Source of the DNA: Suttonella ornithocola
GTDB taxonomy: Bacteria; Pseudomonadota; Gammaproteobacteria; Cardiobacteriales; Cardiobacteriaceae
Assembly: GCF_001889065.1 (NCBI RefSeq)
Contig: NZ_LWHB01000107.1
Location: 1-10,747 of the forward strand
Reading direction: 5' to 3'
DNA length: 10,747 nucleotides
The notes under the pieces were generated by a model. It did no database searches and was not told the origin of the DNA. It saw only the letters and a list, made by a program, of their open reading frames with translations. The position numbers and the translations under genes are program-made. Positions 1 to 6,794 of this stretch are shown here, piece after piece. Within the stretch, counting starts at the first letter, position 1. The number at the start of each line of letters is the position of its first letter.

Positions 1-118
1 CCACATTCATCAAGATAGACTATCGGTTTTTCTTGAGCGGTCTTATCCACTATTTGTTCTTGAAAGTGCTCTCTTTTCTCTGTGTCGGCTTTTGGATGTT
101 GGTTAATCTTTTTTTATG
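1..118 (-). CDS. IS630-family transposase OrfB, N-terminal fragment in the -1 frame
   Basis: Read in the -1 frame relative to orfA from the poly-A run, the minus strand gives KKKINQHPKADTEKREHFQ, then EQIVDKTAQEKPIVYLDECG, and runs off the window. YLDECG is the IS630 motif carrying the first catalytic aspartate of the DDE triad (codon at 9-11). The fragment has no obvious start codon or ribosome binding site of its own, so expression would need frameshifting from orfA. Without the sequence left of position 1 it is unknown whether the catalytic domain is intact. Confidence 0.75.
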
Positions 119-406
119 CGTTATCTTTAGTCGCTTTAGAGCATAACAAATCGCTGATTGCGAGCAATTAAAACGTCTAGCTCTTTCCCATTGGTAATCA
201 TCAGGATACTGCTCAATATCCTTAAGCAAGGCTTCATCATCAATCTTTGAGGGCTTACGCTCAGTAAAGCCTTTAGGATGGGGATTTTTAATCCAGCTAT
301 AGACGGTGAATTTGCTGATCTTGTAGCGCTTTGCAACAGCGCGCCAAGTTTCTCCATTAGCAATATCGTTAAGAATTTTTTGTCGGAATTGGCGGCAGTA
401 GGTCAT
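50..406 (-). CDS. IS630-family transposase OrfA (helix-turn-helix DNA-binding part)
   Basis: A 118-residue protein that should bind the IS ends. It starts MTYCRQFRQKIL, the usual opening of IS630 OrfA, followed by a helix-turn-helix around residues 15-40 (GETWRAVAKRYKISKFTVYSWIK). A second winged-helix-like block covers about residues 55-95 (DDEALLKDIEQYPDDYQWERARRFNCSQSAICYALKRL). From about residue 97 the zero frame (KRLTNIQKPTQRKESTFKNK) no longer looks like the family. The -1 frame instead gives HPKADTEKREHFQEQIV, which matches the normal continuation into the catalytic domain. So this is probably the zero-frame product of a longer two-frame transposase, either regulated by slippage at the A7 run or decayed. 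Confidence 0.85.
   Translation of the reverse strand: MTYCRQFRQKILNDIANGETWRAVAKRYKISKFTVYSWIKNPHPKGFTERKPSKIDDEALLKDIEQYPDDYQWERARRFNCSQSAICYALKRLKITHKKRLTNIQKPTQRKESTFKNK
109..115 (-). promoter_or_regulatory. Candidate -1 slippage run (seven A on the minus strand) joining orfA to orfB
   Basis: In orfA the codons are CAT AAA AAA AGA, giving seven consecutive A. A -1 slip here replaces the non-family tail of OrfA with the family-like KINQHPKADTEK sequence. IS630 members with two overlapping frames are known to use ribosomal or transcriptional slippage on A runs. The heptamer is not an ideal X XXY YYZ site in the zero frame, so slippage on the homopolymer is the simpler idea. A plain 1-bp indel in a dead copy would look the same. 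Confidence 0.5.
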
Positions 407-450
407 AGGATATACTCAGTTTGTTTTTGATAATTCTACTACAAGTTGTT

Positions 451-497
451 CTTTATATCTGCTTTGGATAGATTGGATTATAAGTGATTTGACTATA
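451..497 (+). repeat. Terminal inverted repeat of the left IS630 copy
   Basis: Read outward, it contains tatctgctttggat, then an AT-rich stretch, then gactata. The right-hand IS (10533 to about 10580), read outward on the minus strand, has the same tatctgctttggat and ends cactata, with one gap and several mismatches between. Two ends of related elements facing outward identify the terminal repeats. Confidence 0.75.
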
Positions 498-587
498 GTA
501 AAGGGCTGGCTATAGCAGGACTCCCAAAAAATACATATAGTACTTGGAGATAGAATGCTGTTTTCAAGGTGGATATTGAGTTAACGT

Positions 588-766
588 TATAGTCAAAGGC
601 TAATAAAAGAGTCACAGAAATTAGATCGCTATTCCAGTAATAGTATGTGTGCTTACTTTATTCATCTATCTTAACGCTATAACTATTCTAGTAGCCTTTC
701 ACTATATATGTATTTTTTAGGAAGTTGGCTATAATTTCCGCCACTTTTTATTAGCCTTTGACTATA
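588..766. mobile_element. MITE-like non-coding element, 179 bp, with TA-flanked inverted repeats
   Basis: Positions 588-608 and 746-766 are perfect inverted copies of each other over 21 bp. The outer sequence is tatagtcaaaggc, so both ends carry TA as expected of a Tc1/mariner-IS630 type target duplication. Beyond the perfect 21 bp the arms stay similar, with one gap and mismatches, for roughly another 25 bp. A third, imperfect end (tagcctttcactata, finishing at 706) lies inside. No coding frame of note is present. The size, the TA ends and the lack of coding resemble neisserial Correia elements in kind. The outermost 10 bases (tatagtcaaa) are shared with the left IS end, so mobilisation by an IS630-type transposase is plausible but not shown. 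Confidence 0.75.
682..706. repeat. Third, internal MITE end
   Basis: Reverse-complemented, this stretch begins tatagtgaaaggctac and matches the outer 588-612 arm at 21 of 25 positions, also ending in TA. It could be the true partner of the 588 arm (a 119-bp element 588-706) with 707-766 belonging to a second, truncated copy, or an internal duplication within one 179-bp element. Confidence 0.6.
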
Positions 767-987
767 TGAGAAAAACTCCTAAAAATAGGGAAATTTCAAT
801 TTTTCAAATTTTGAAAACATATTAAAATCATAGTGTTAATTTTTCTGCTGGTGGTAAAAATTTGTGTGAAACGGAATTTTGCAAAGGTCCCTATATTTAG
901 ATAGAACACTTTTTCTATCTAAAATATGTAATTCTGATGATTTCACTTTGTGATTTTTAATAAAATTTAATTTCTTGCGATAAAAAT
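767..987. other. Gene-free AT-rich stretch between the MITE and can
   Basis: No reading frame with a credible start, ribosome site or recognisable protein was seen on either strand. It is strongly AT-rich, with a small palindrome (tttcaaattttgaaa, about 802-816) and the hairpin at 896-923. It lies downstream of the purD-can operon, so it should contain that operon's transcription end. Confidence 0.6.
896..923 (-). terminator. AT-rich hairpin downstream of purD-can, possible terminator
   Basis: The arms 896-906 and 913-923 (tttagatagaa and its complement) pair perfectly over 11 bp around a 6-base loop. The position, 65 bp beyond the can stop codon, suits a terminator. The stem is AT-rich and no clean T tract follows in the direction of can transcription, so the role is uncertain. 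Confidence 0.35.
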
Positions 988-1632
988 CTATGATTGATTC
1001 GGGAGAAGTTTATAGATGTTTTCAAGCGTATCATTAGAATCTACAGAAACGTTTAAGTCATGCAAGCGTCCGTCATGAACACCATAAATCATGCCATGGA
1101 TAGCTAAGGATTGTCCTTTTGCCCAAGCACGCTGAACCGCATTGCTTCGGGAAATGTTGCGGACTTGCTCAATAACATTGAGTTCGCACATGCGATTATG
1201 GGCTGATTTTTCATCCATTCCAATTAAAGAACCAGCATGTTTATGGTAAACATCCTTTATTCCTCTTAGCCAATTATTCATCATGCCAAAATCTCTATTA
1301 GACAATGCTGCTTTAATGGCACCACAATCATAGTGCCCACCAATGATAATATCGCTAACTTTAAGTTCTTCAACAGCAAATTGAATCACGCTATGGCAGT
1401 TTATATCCATAGCGTGTACAAGATTGCCAATATTTCTATGAACAAAAACTTCTCCGGGAAGTAGACCCATAACAGCATTCGCTGGAATACGGCTATCTGA
1501 GCAACCTATCCAGAGATATTGTGGACTTTGTTGGTTGGAGAGTTTTTCAAATATTCCCGGATTATCTTCAGCAAATTTTGCCGCCCATTCCTTATTGCTT
1601 TTTAGTAGTGCTTCGATATGTTTTTTTTTCAT
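988..1632 (-). CDS. can: Carbonic anhydrase, beta class, type II (Can-like)
   Basis: Interconverts CO2 and bicarbonate in the cytoplasm, feeding bicarbonate-dependent carboxylations. At 214 residues it has close to the E. coli Can length. The zinc ligands and catalytic dyad are visible: C44, D46 and R48 in CSDSR, then H100 and C103 in GGHYDCGA. W41, R66 and Y183 correspond to the residues forming the non-catalytic bicarbonate site of type II enzymes (E. coli W39, R64, Y181), so pH-dependent bicarbonate inhibition is expected. The start codon overlaps the purD stop as ATGA, implying translational coupling; no strong ribosome site is seen. The ATG is followed by nine A (AAA AAA AAA), a run that could slip. 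Sequence and motif agreement leave little doubt about the assignment. Confidence 0.93.
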   Translation of the reverse strand: MKKKHIEALLKSNKEWAAKFAEDNPGIFEKLSNQQSPQYLWIGCSDSRIPANAVMGLLPGEVFVHRNIGNLVHAMDINCHSVIQFAVEELKVSDIIIGGHYDCGAIKAALSNRDFGMMNNWLRGIKDVYHKHAGSLIGMDEKSAHNRMCELNVIEQVRNISRSNAVQRAWAKGQSLAIHGMIYGVHDGRLHDLNVSVDSNDTLENIYKLLPNQS

Positions 1633-2888
1633 GGTGCAATTCCGATATCGTGACGATAAGTCATTCCTTCAAACTGAATAGCCTGTATACCAGAATAAGC
1701 ATTGTGACGAGCGGCTTCAAGTGTATCGCCGAGCGCAACAACATTCAGTACGCGTCCTCCATTAGTAAAGTATTGATGGTCTTTGTAAGTCGCACCGGCG
1801 ATGAAAACCTGCGCAAAAAATTTCGCTTGTTCTAAATGATGAACTGGGAAGCCTTTTTGATAGTTGCCGGGATAGCCTTTTGAGGCAGCAACGACGCATA
1901 TAGAATGTTTATCTGCCCATTTTAATTCGATGGTGTCTAGCTTTTCATCTAAACAAGCAAAAATAGGGGTAAGAAAATCGGTTTCTAATAGCGGTAAAAT
2001 GGCTTGAGTTTCTGGGTCGCCCATTCGCATATTATATTCCAGTAGATAGACGTCATTTTTATTGACCATTAACCCAAAGAAGATGATACCAGCAAATTGT
2101 AGGTTTTCTGCTTGTATGCCTTTTAATGTTGGGTTAAGAATATCTTCAATAAAAGCTTGATATTGTGCTTTTGTTAAAAAAGGATGAGGGGCAACGACTC
2201 CCATGCCACCAGTATTTTCTCCGGTATTACCATCACCAATGGCTTTATGGTCTTTTGCGGTTTGCATCGGCAAAATGGTATGGCCATCACAAAAGCTTAA
2301 AATAGAAACTTCAAAGCCTTCTAAAAATTCTTCAATAACAATTTCATCACCAGCGCAGCCAAAACATTTTTCTTGCATGATTTCATAAACGGCAGTTTCT
2401 GCTTCTTCATGCGTATGACAGATGATAACGCCTTTACCAGCGGCTAAACCACTGGCTTTAACAACAGTTGGATAAGGACAGATTTTTAAATATTGTAGAG
2501 CGGCATCTAACTCAGTAAAACTTTGGTATGCAGCGGTTTTAACGCCGTATTTTTGCATAAATGTTTTTGCATAACTTTTACTGCCTTCTAGCATCGCTGC
2601 GGCTTTATCCGGACCAAAAATTCGTAGACGTTCCGCCTTAAATTGATCAACGATGCCTTCTACTAATAAGGCTTCTGAGCCAACAATCGTAAGGTCGATA
2701 CTTTTTTCTTTTGCAAAAGCTATTAATTGATCAATTGTCGTTAAAGGAACATTTTCTGAGCGTTCTAAAGCTGCTGTTCCGCCATTACCGGGAGCAACAT
2801 AAATTCGTCCAATACGATGATCTTGTGCTAGTTTCCAAGCAATCGCGTGTTCACGACCGCCACTTCCAATAATGAGTATTTTCATCAT
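1629..2888 (-). CDS. purD: Phosphoribosylamine-glycine ligase (GAR synthetase)
   Basis: Catalyses ATP-dependent joining of glycine to 5-phosphoribosylamine, the second step of de novo purine synthesis. It has 419 residues, within the usual 420-430. Visible landmarks are the N-domain GSGGREHA (8-15), the ATP-grasp loop KASGLAAGKGV (144-154), the GDGNTGENTGGMG block (218-230) and EYNMRMGDPETQ (284-295), which carries metal and ATP ligands. Residues 69-75 read VGSEALL where most members have VGPEAPL, a mild departure. The start is the first of two adjacent ATG codons: aagaga lies 10 bases upstream of it. It is the first gene of a two-gene operon with can. purH, its usual partner in E. coli, is not next to it, and no PurR-box-like sequence was recognised upstream. 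Confidence 0.95.
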   Translation of the reverse strand: MMKILIIGSGGREHAIAWKLAQDHRIGRIYVAPGNGGTAALERSENVPLTTIDQLIAFAKEKSIDLTIVGSEALLVEGIVDQFKAERLRIFGPDKAAAMLEGSKSYAKTFMQKYGVKTAAYQSFTELDAALQYLKICPYPTVVKASGLAAGKGVIICHTHEEAETAVYEIMQEKCFGCAGDEIVIEEFLEGFEVSILSFCDGHTILPMQTAKDHKAIGDGNTGENTGGMGVVAPHPFLTKAQYQAFIEDILNPTLKGIQAENLQFAGIIFFGLMVNKNDVYLLEYNMRMGDPETQAILPLLETDFLTPIFACLDEKLDTIELKWADKHSICVVAASKGYPGNYQKGFPVHHLEQAKFFAQVFIAGATYKDHQYFTNGGRVLNVVALGDTLEAARHNAYSGIQAIQFEGMTYRHDIGIAP

Positions 2889-3019
2889 AATAATTAAATC
2901 TCTTTTGCAGCTAAAAGAACTTATTTTAACGAAATTGGTTTAAAAAAGGGCGTAAATTCCTGTCAGCGGTTTAAAAGGCTTTCTGTTACAATAACTCACT
3001 TTTTTAATGGATTACCTTT
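2889..3019. promoter_or_regulatory. Divergent promoter region between purD and prfB
   Basis: Transcription of the purD-can operon and of the prfB run must start in this 131-bp AT-rich gap. A TACAAT at 2987-2992 is a possible -10 for prfB, and TAAAAT on the minus strand (around 2921-2926) a possible -10 for purD. Neither has a convincing -35 at the right spacing, so only the region, not the exact promoters, is called. Confidence 0.45.
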
Positions 3020-4121
3020 ATGGAACTAAATAGTACCTATGAACGAATAGATACGCTGCTTTCGCGTGCAAATGCACTTAGGGGGTATCTTTGACTATGA
3101 CGGTAAAGCAGAACGATTAGAAGAAGTTTCTCGAGAGCTAGAAAATCCTGATATCTGGAATAATCCAGAACAAGCTACAGCATTAGGACAAGAGCGCTCA
3201 ACGCTGGAAAACGTCGTTAATGGTTTGGATGAAATCACGACAGGCTTAAATGATGCGCGAGAATTGATTGAACTTGCAGAAATGGAAGAAGATGAAGAAA
3301 CCGTCAATGCGGCTTTAGAAGATATTGCAGGCATAGAAAAGCGTATTGAAGATTTAGAGTTTCGTCGAATGTTCTCTGGTGAGCTGGATGCCAATAATGC
3401 TTTCTTAGATATTCAAGCAGGTTCAGGCGGGACAGAAGCGCAAGACTGGGCTTCTATGTTATTACGAATGTATTTACGGTGGGGCGAAGCAAAAGGCTTT
3501 AAATGCGAACTAATTGAGGAATCGCCTGGTGAAGTTGCAGGAATTAAATCGGCAACAATCGAATTTCAAGGCGAATATGCCTATGGTTGGTTGCGGACAG
3601 AAATTGGCGTTCATCGTTTGGTCAGAAAATCGCCTTTTGATAGTGGCAATCGTCGACATACCAGTTTTGCTGCGGTATTTGTTTCTCCTGAGATTGATGA
3701 CAATATTGAAATTGAAATCAATCCAGCGGATTTGCGGATTGATGTTTATCGGGCTTCTGGTGCAGGTGGGCAGCACGTCAACCGGACAGAGTCTGCGGTG
3801 CGGATTACGCATTTACCCACGAATATCGTCGTGCAATCACAAAACAGTCGTAGTCAGCATCAAAACCGCGATACTTGTATGAAGCAGCTGCGCGCAAAAT
3901 TATATGAATTAGAATTAAATAAACGTAGTGCAGAAAGCCAAGCGTTAGAAGATAGCAAATCTGATATTGGGTGGGGTAGTCAAATTCGCTCTTATGTGTT
4001 GGATTCTGGACGAATAAAAGATGCACGTACGGGGTATGAAACAAGCAATACGCAAGCGGTATTAGATGGCGATTTAGATCCATTTATTAAAGAAAGCCTC
4101 AAACAAGGCATTGAGGGATGA
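3020..4121 (+). CDS. prfB: Peptide chain release factor 2, made by programmed +1 frameshift
   Basis: Recognises UGA and UAA stop codons and triggers peptide release on the ribosome. The gene starts at ATG 3020 and reads 24 codons to CTT, then TGA at 3092. Skipping one base continues as DYDGKAERLEE to the stop at 4119-4121, 366 residues in total against 365 in E. coli. The codon-recognition tripeptide SPF is at 204-206 and the catalytic GGQ at 249-251. Residue 245, just before SGAGGQ, is alanine, the common bacterial residue where E. coli K-12 has the unusual Thr246. An ATG-like start inside the +1 frame at 3066 is not the true start. Its stop codon overlaps the next gene's start as ATGA. No strong Shine-Dalgarno sequence precedes ATG 3020; tgga about 8 bases upstream is weak. 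Confidence 0.97.
3080..3095 (+). promoter_or_regulatory. prfB: Programmed +1 frameshift signal of prfB (autoregulation by RF2)
   Basis: The sequence is AGG GGG TAT CTT TGA C, the same as in E. coli. The internal Shine-Dalgarno AGGGGG lies a short distance before the slip codon CTT, the in-frame stop is UGA, which only RF2 reads, and the following C makes termination weak. Low RF2 lets the ribosome pause and slip +1 into the main frame, so RF2 sets its own level. Confidence 0.97.
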
Positions 4122-4468
4122 AAAAGTTGATTTTATCTTCCTTATTCATAGCAAATAGTGCAAGCGATGCCGCAAGCAATATGGCGTTGCCAATAGATTG
4201 CCAAACGGTGTTAAATCGGATGGAAACTTTATCACAACGGCTTAATCAATGGTCGGAACTGAATCCCAATGCGCGTGCGCAATCAGAAGTACTTCAGCAA
4301 TCTATTGAAGAGACGCGTTTGGAATTGCTTCAGGCATGGCAGAATTTACAAAATGATACACAGCGCTCAGATTTTATCCGAGATTGTGCCAGTAAAATTG
4401 CTGAGATTGATAGACAGATTGCAAAGACTGAGGAAGAAATAGCAACTTTATCGGAGCCTCGACGATGA
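4118..4468 (+). CDS. Small secreted helical protein of unknown function
   Basis: No specific function is recognised. The 116-residue product opens with a basic MKK and a short hydrophobic core (LILSSLFIA), with a possible signal-peptidase site near ASDA-A (about residue 18), so it is probably periplasmic. The remainder is charged and strongly helical, rich in Q, E, R and L with coiled-coil-like spacing, and has just two cysteines, C28 and C90, which could bridge the ends of a helical hairpin. The layout (signal peptide, LPxxC, about 60 helical residues, second Cys) resembles small families of the DUF5339 kind, a guess from pattern only. It overlaps prfB by 4 bp and the next gene by 4 bp, so it is co-transcribed. 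The next gene has the same architecture with its Cys also at 28, suggesting a tandem pair. Confidence 0.7.
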   Translation: MKKLILSSLFIANSASDAASNMALPIDCQTVLNRMETLSQRLNQWSELNPNARAQSEVLQQSIEETRLELLQAWQNLQNDTQRSDFIRDCASKIAEIDRQIAKTEEEIATLSEPRR

Positions 4469-4799
4469 AAAAATACCTTTTATGCTTTTCATTTTTGGTA
4501 GGTTTTGTACAAGCAGAAACAGTCGCAATAGAATTACCTGACAGTTGTCAGCAATATATTCAAGCGGTTAAACAGTTGTGCGCATTCACAAAGATGAAAA
4601 GCGCAATCAAGTGCTTTTGGAAACGGTTGCTACTATTGAGGAAACTATGAAAATGCTTGATGAAACCACCGCTCAGGCGGAAACAGAAGCAAGCGACGAA
4701 AACAAAGCCTATATTGAGCTTATGATTAAGCAGATGAATGAAAAAGCCATGAAGCGTCTCAGCCATACTTGTGAAATGATGTATCGGCGTATTCCCTAA
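4465..4799 (+). pseudogene. Second small secreted helical protein, apparently frameshifted
   Basis: The first frame gives a clear signal peptide (MKKYLLCFSFLVGFVQA, cleavage expected after A17), then ETVAIELPDSCQQYIQAVKQL with C28. It continues as the unlikely cationic tail CAFTKMKSAIKCFWKRLLLLRKL to a stop at 4648-4650. From about 4572 the neighbouring frame reads RIHKDEKRNQVLLETVATIE, then a long acidic helix and HTCEMMYRRIP, ending at 4799. That frame is closed by TAA at 4569, so the join must lie between 4572 and 4650; one missing base near 4575-4585 would restore a protein of about 111 residues. Joined, it has the layout of the upstream gene: signal peptide, LPxxC at residue 28, charged helix, late Cys. 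It could be a pseudogene, a sequencing error, or a gene with real frameshifting; no obvious slippery run is present. Confidence 0.65.
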
Positions 4800-4829
4800 G
4801 ATTTCCTAGAAGATTCAAGGACTCATTAA

Positions 4830-6317
4830 ATGAACGTAGAAGAAAATAAACTTATCGCAGAACGTCGGCAAAAACTTGCCACTATTCGTGAACAGAAAGG
4901 CGTCGCTTTCCCAAATAATGCGCGTCCAACGCATAAAGCAGCAGATTTGCATCAAACTTATGCGGAAACGCTTGATGCCGATGCCTTACAACAAGCAGGA
5001 GAACTATCACTTGCCGGGCGAATGATGGGTAAGCGTGTAATGGGCAAAGCCAGTTTTGCACAAATTCAAGACGGCAGTGGCGAGCGGATACAGCTTTATA
5101 TTGCGCGTGATGACTTACCAGAAGGCGTTTATGCGGAATTTAAAAAGTGGGATGTCGGCGATATTATTAGTGCTAAAGGGCATTTATTTCGTACAAAAAC
5201 CGGTGAGCTAACGGTTCATGCGTCTGAAATTCAATTATTGACTAAATCGCTACGCCCATTGCCTGAGAAATTCCACGGATTAACTGACCAAGAAACGCGC
5301 TATCGTCAGCGTTATGTGGATTTAATCATGAATAAAGATAGTCGTGAAGTCTTTAAAACGCGTGGAAAAGTGTTGAGCTATATCCGTCATTTCTTTGAGG
5401 ATCATCAATTTATGGAAGTGGAAACGCCAATGATGCATCCTATTCCTGGGGGGGCAACTGCTAAACCGTTTACTACGCATCATAATGCACTGGATATGCC
5501 GCTATTTTTGCGTATCGCACCAGAATTGTATTTAAAACGTTTAGTAGTTGGTGGGTTTGAGCGAGTATTTGAAATTAACCGAAGCTTCCGTAATGAAGGC
5601 GTTTCTACTCGTCATAATCCTGAGTTTACTATGCTGGAATTTTATCAAGCGTATGCAGATTATCAGGATTTGATGGATTTAACAGAAGTGTTATTGCGTG
5701 GTTTAAGCGAGTCTGTTTTAGGTAGCAGTCAAATCACTTATCAAGGACAAGAAATTGATTTTGCTAAACCGTTTGATCGTTTAACGATTTTAGAAGCAGT
5801 TGAAAAATATGCGCCACAACATGCCAATATTTTGACGGATGCGGCAGCATTATCAGCGATTTTAAATAAAGAATATAAACAAAAAACCAGCGCTGATGAG
5901 GCTTTGGGTAAACTGCAAACGATGCTCTTTGAAGAAGCAGTAGAGCATCAATTAATTCAACCCACTTTCATTATGGCATATCCTTGGGAAGTCTCGCCTT
6001 TGGCGCGTCGTAATGATGAAAATCCAGCAATTACGGATCGTTTTGAGCTCTTTATTGGTGGACGTGAAATGGCAAATGGCTTTTCAGAGCTTAATGATGC
6101 TGAAGACCAAGCAGCGCGTTTCCAAGCGCAAGTGGCAGCAAAAGAAGCAGGCGATGATGAAGCGATGCATTATGATGCCGATTATATCCGTGCCTTAGAA
6201 TATGGTATGCCGCCAACGGCTGGGGAAGGAATTGGAATTGACCGTTTAGTAATGCTCTTAACGGATAGCCCATCAATTCGAGATGTATTGTTGTTCCCAT
6301 TGATGCGTCATGAATAA
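4830..6317 (+). CDS. lysS: Lysyl-tRNA synthetase, class II
   Basis: Attaches lysine to tRNA-Lys in the cytoplasm. It has 495 residues against 505 in E. coli LysS. An N-terminal OB-fold anticodon-binding domain spans about 61-150 (LAGRMMGKRVMGKASFAQIQDGSG). The class II catalytic core carries motif 1 around 195-213 (MEVETPMMHPIPGGATAKPF), motif 2 (FEINRSFRNEGVSTRHNPEFT, 247-267) and motif 3 near the C-terminus (GEGIGIDRLVMLLTDSPSIRD). A good ribosome site, aagga, sits 9 bases before the ATG. In E. coli lysS follows prfB directly in one operon; here the order is kept but two small secreted-protein genes lie between. The 30-bp gap upstream shows no terminator, so read-through from prfB is expected. 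Confidence 0.96.
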   Translation: MNVEENKLIAERRQKLATIREQKGVAFPNNARPTHKAADLHQTYAETLDADALQQAGELSLAGRMMGKRVMGKASFAQIQDGSGERIQLYIARDDLPEGVYAEFKKWDVGDIISAKGHLFRTKTGELTVHASEIQLLTKSLRPLPEKFHGLTDQETRYRQRYVDLIMNKDSREVFKTRGKVLSYIRHFFEDHQFMEVETPMMHPIPGGATAKPFTTHHNALDMPLFLRIAPELYLKRLVVGGFERVFEINRSFRNEGVSTRHNPEFTMLEFYQAYADYQDLMDLTEVLLRGLSESVLGSSQITYQGQEIDFAKPFDRLTILEAVEKYAPQHANILTDAAALSAILNKEYKQKTSADEALGKLQTMLFEEAVEHQLIQPTFIMAYPWEVSPLARRNDENPAITDRFELFIGGREMANGFSELNDAEDQAARFQAQVAAKEAGDDEAMHYDADYIRALEYGMPPTAGEGIGIDRLVMLLTDSPSIRDVLLFPLMRHE

Positions 6318-6338
6318 ATTTTTTAATAGGAGAAAAGT

Positions 6339-6794
6339 ATGACTACTAAACAATTTGCTCACATGCAAATGTTTCCAACAGATTCGCAAGATTATTATGC
6401 GTCGAATGTTCCGTGGATATTGGAACAAAAAGGGTTTATCGGGTTAGGTGAGTGGGAAGGTGGAGAGAAGCAAATTAATGATTTTAAAAAACTAAAATAT
6501 GGTGATATCGTTTTAATTCATACAGGAGCAATGGCAATTGCATTAGTGCAAATTATTGGAGGTCATTATTTTGTTTCACAAGATGAAGATCCTGATGAGC
6601 GCACAGAATGGATAAATAACCGTATGCCAATTAGAGTATTAGATTGGAATATTGGTAACTTACGTGCCGAGGTTCCTAAAGTGCGCGGCACAATTGAAAT
6701 TAATAGTCCAAGTGCCCAAACGTATCAATATATCCAAGAATGGTTTACTCAAATTAAGGAAAACTATCAATCTCGAGGATTAGAAATCGTATGA
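6339..6794 (+). CDS. Small protein with an EVE/PUA-like fold pattern, function unknown
   Basis: A soluble 151-residue protein without signal peptide or membrane segment. The central block GFIGLGEWEGGEKQINDFKKLKYGDIVLIH (32-61), followed by a beta-strand-like IALVQIIGGHYF, is the pattern seen in EVE/PUA-superfamily domains: a short GxG-type loop, a helix, then KxGDIVLI and a strand returning to the ligand pocket. Such domains bind modified bases in DNA or RNA, either alone or fused to McrB-type or other nucleases. This assignment is by recognition of the pattern, not by alignment, and no target can be named. A strong ribosome site (aggaga) precedes the ATG, 21 bp after lysS. The stop overlaps the next start as ATGA, so it is translated with the L,D-transpeptidase gene. 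No nuclease or helicase partner of a restriction system lies beside it. Confidence 0.6.
   Translation: MTTKQFAHMQMFPTDSQDYYASNVPWILEQKGFIGLGEWEGGEKQINDFKKLKYGDIVLIHTGAMAIALVQIIGGHYFVSQDEDPDERTEWINNRMPIRVLDWNIGNLRAEVPKVRGTIEINSPSAQTYQYIQEWFTQIKENYQSRGLEIV

Larger units (their letters stand above)
1..497 (-). mobile_element. IS630-family insertion sequence, 5' part, cut by the window edge
   Basis: The orfA reading frame, the start of a DDE-transposase frame and one terminal inverted repeat are present; the rest of the element lies beyond position 1. The outer end is placed at 497 because the outward sequence ends in gactata, and IS630/Tc1-mariner elements insert at TA and duplicate it. The same outward-reading terminal sequence, slightly diverged, ends the second IS at 10533, which supports the boundary. 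Family assignment rests on the N-terminal helix-turn-helix protein followed in the -1 frame by the YLDECG motif, the first catalytic aspartate of IS630 transposases. Confidence 0.85.

Noticed and set aside
536..541. A further MITE/IS end starting at tatagt
   Set aside because: Only the six-base motif matches; the following bases do not resemble the other ends.
1521..1835. Plus-strand reading frame across the purD-can junction
   Set aside because: It is antisense to two well-supported genes and has no ribosome site or recognisable protein.
3092..3094. prfB as a pseudogene broken by an early TGA
   Set aside because: The stop lies in the exact canonical RF2 frameshift site, so it is programmed.
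3514..3882. A 122-residue plus-strand reading frame inside prfB
   Set aside because: It is an alternative frame of a gene with clear RF2 motifs and has no family-like features.
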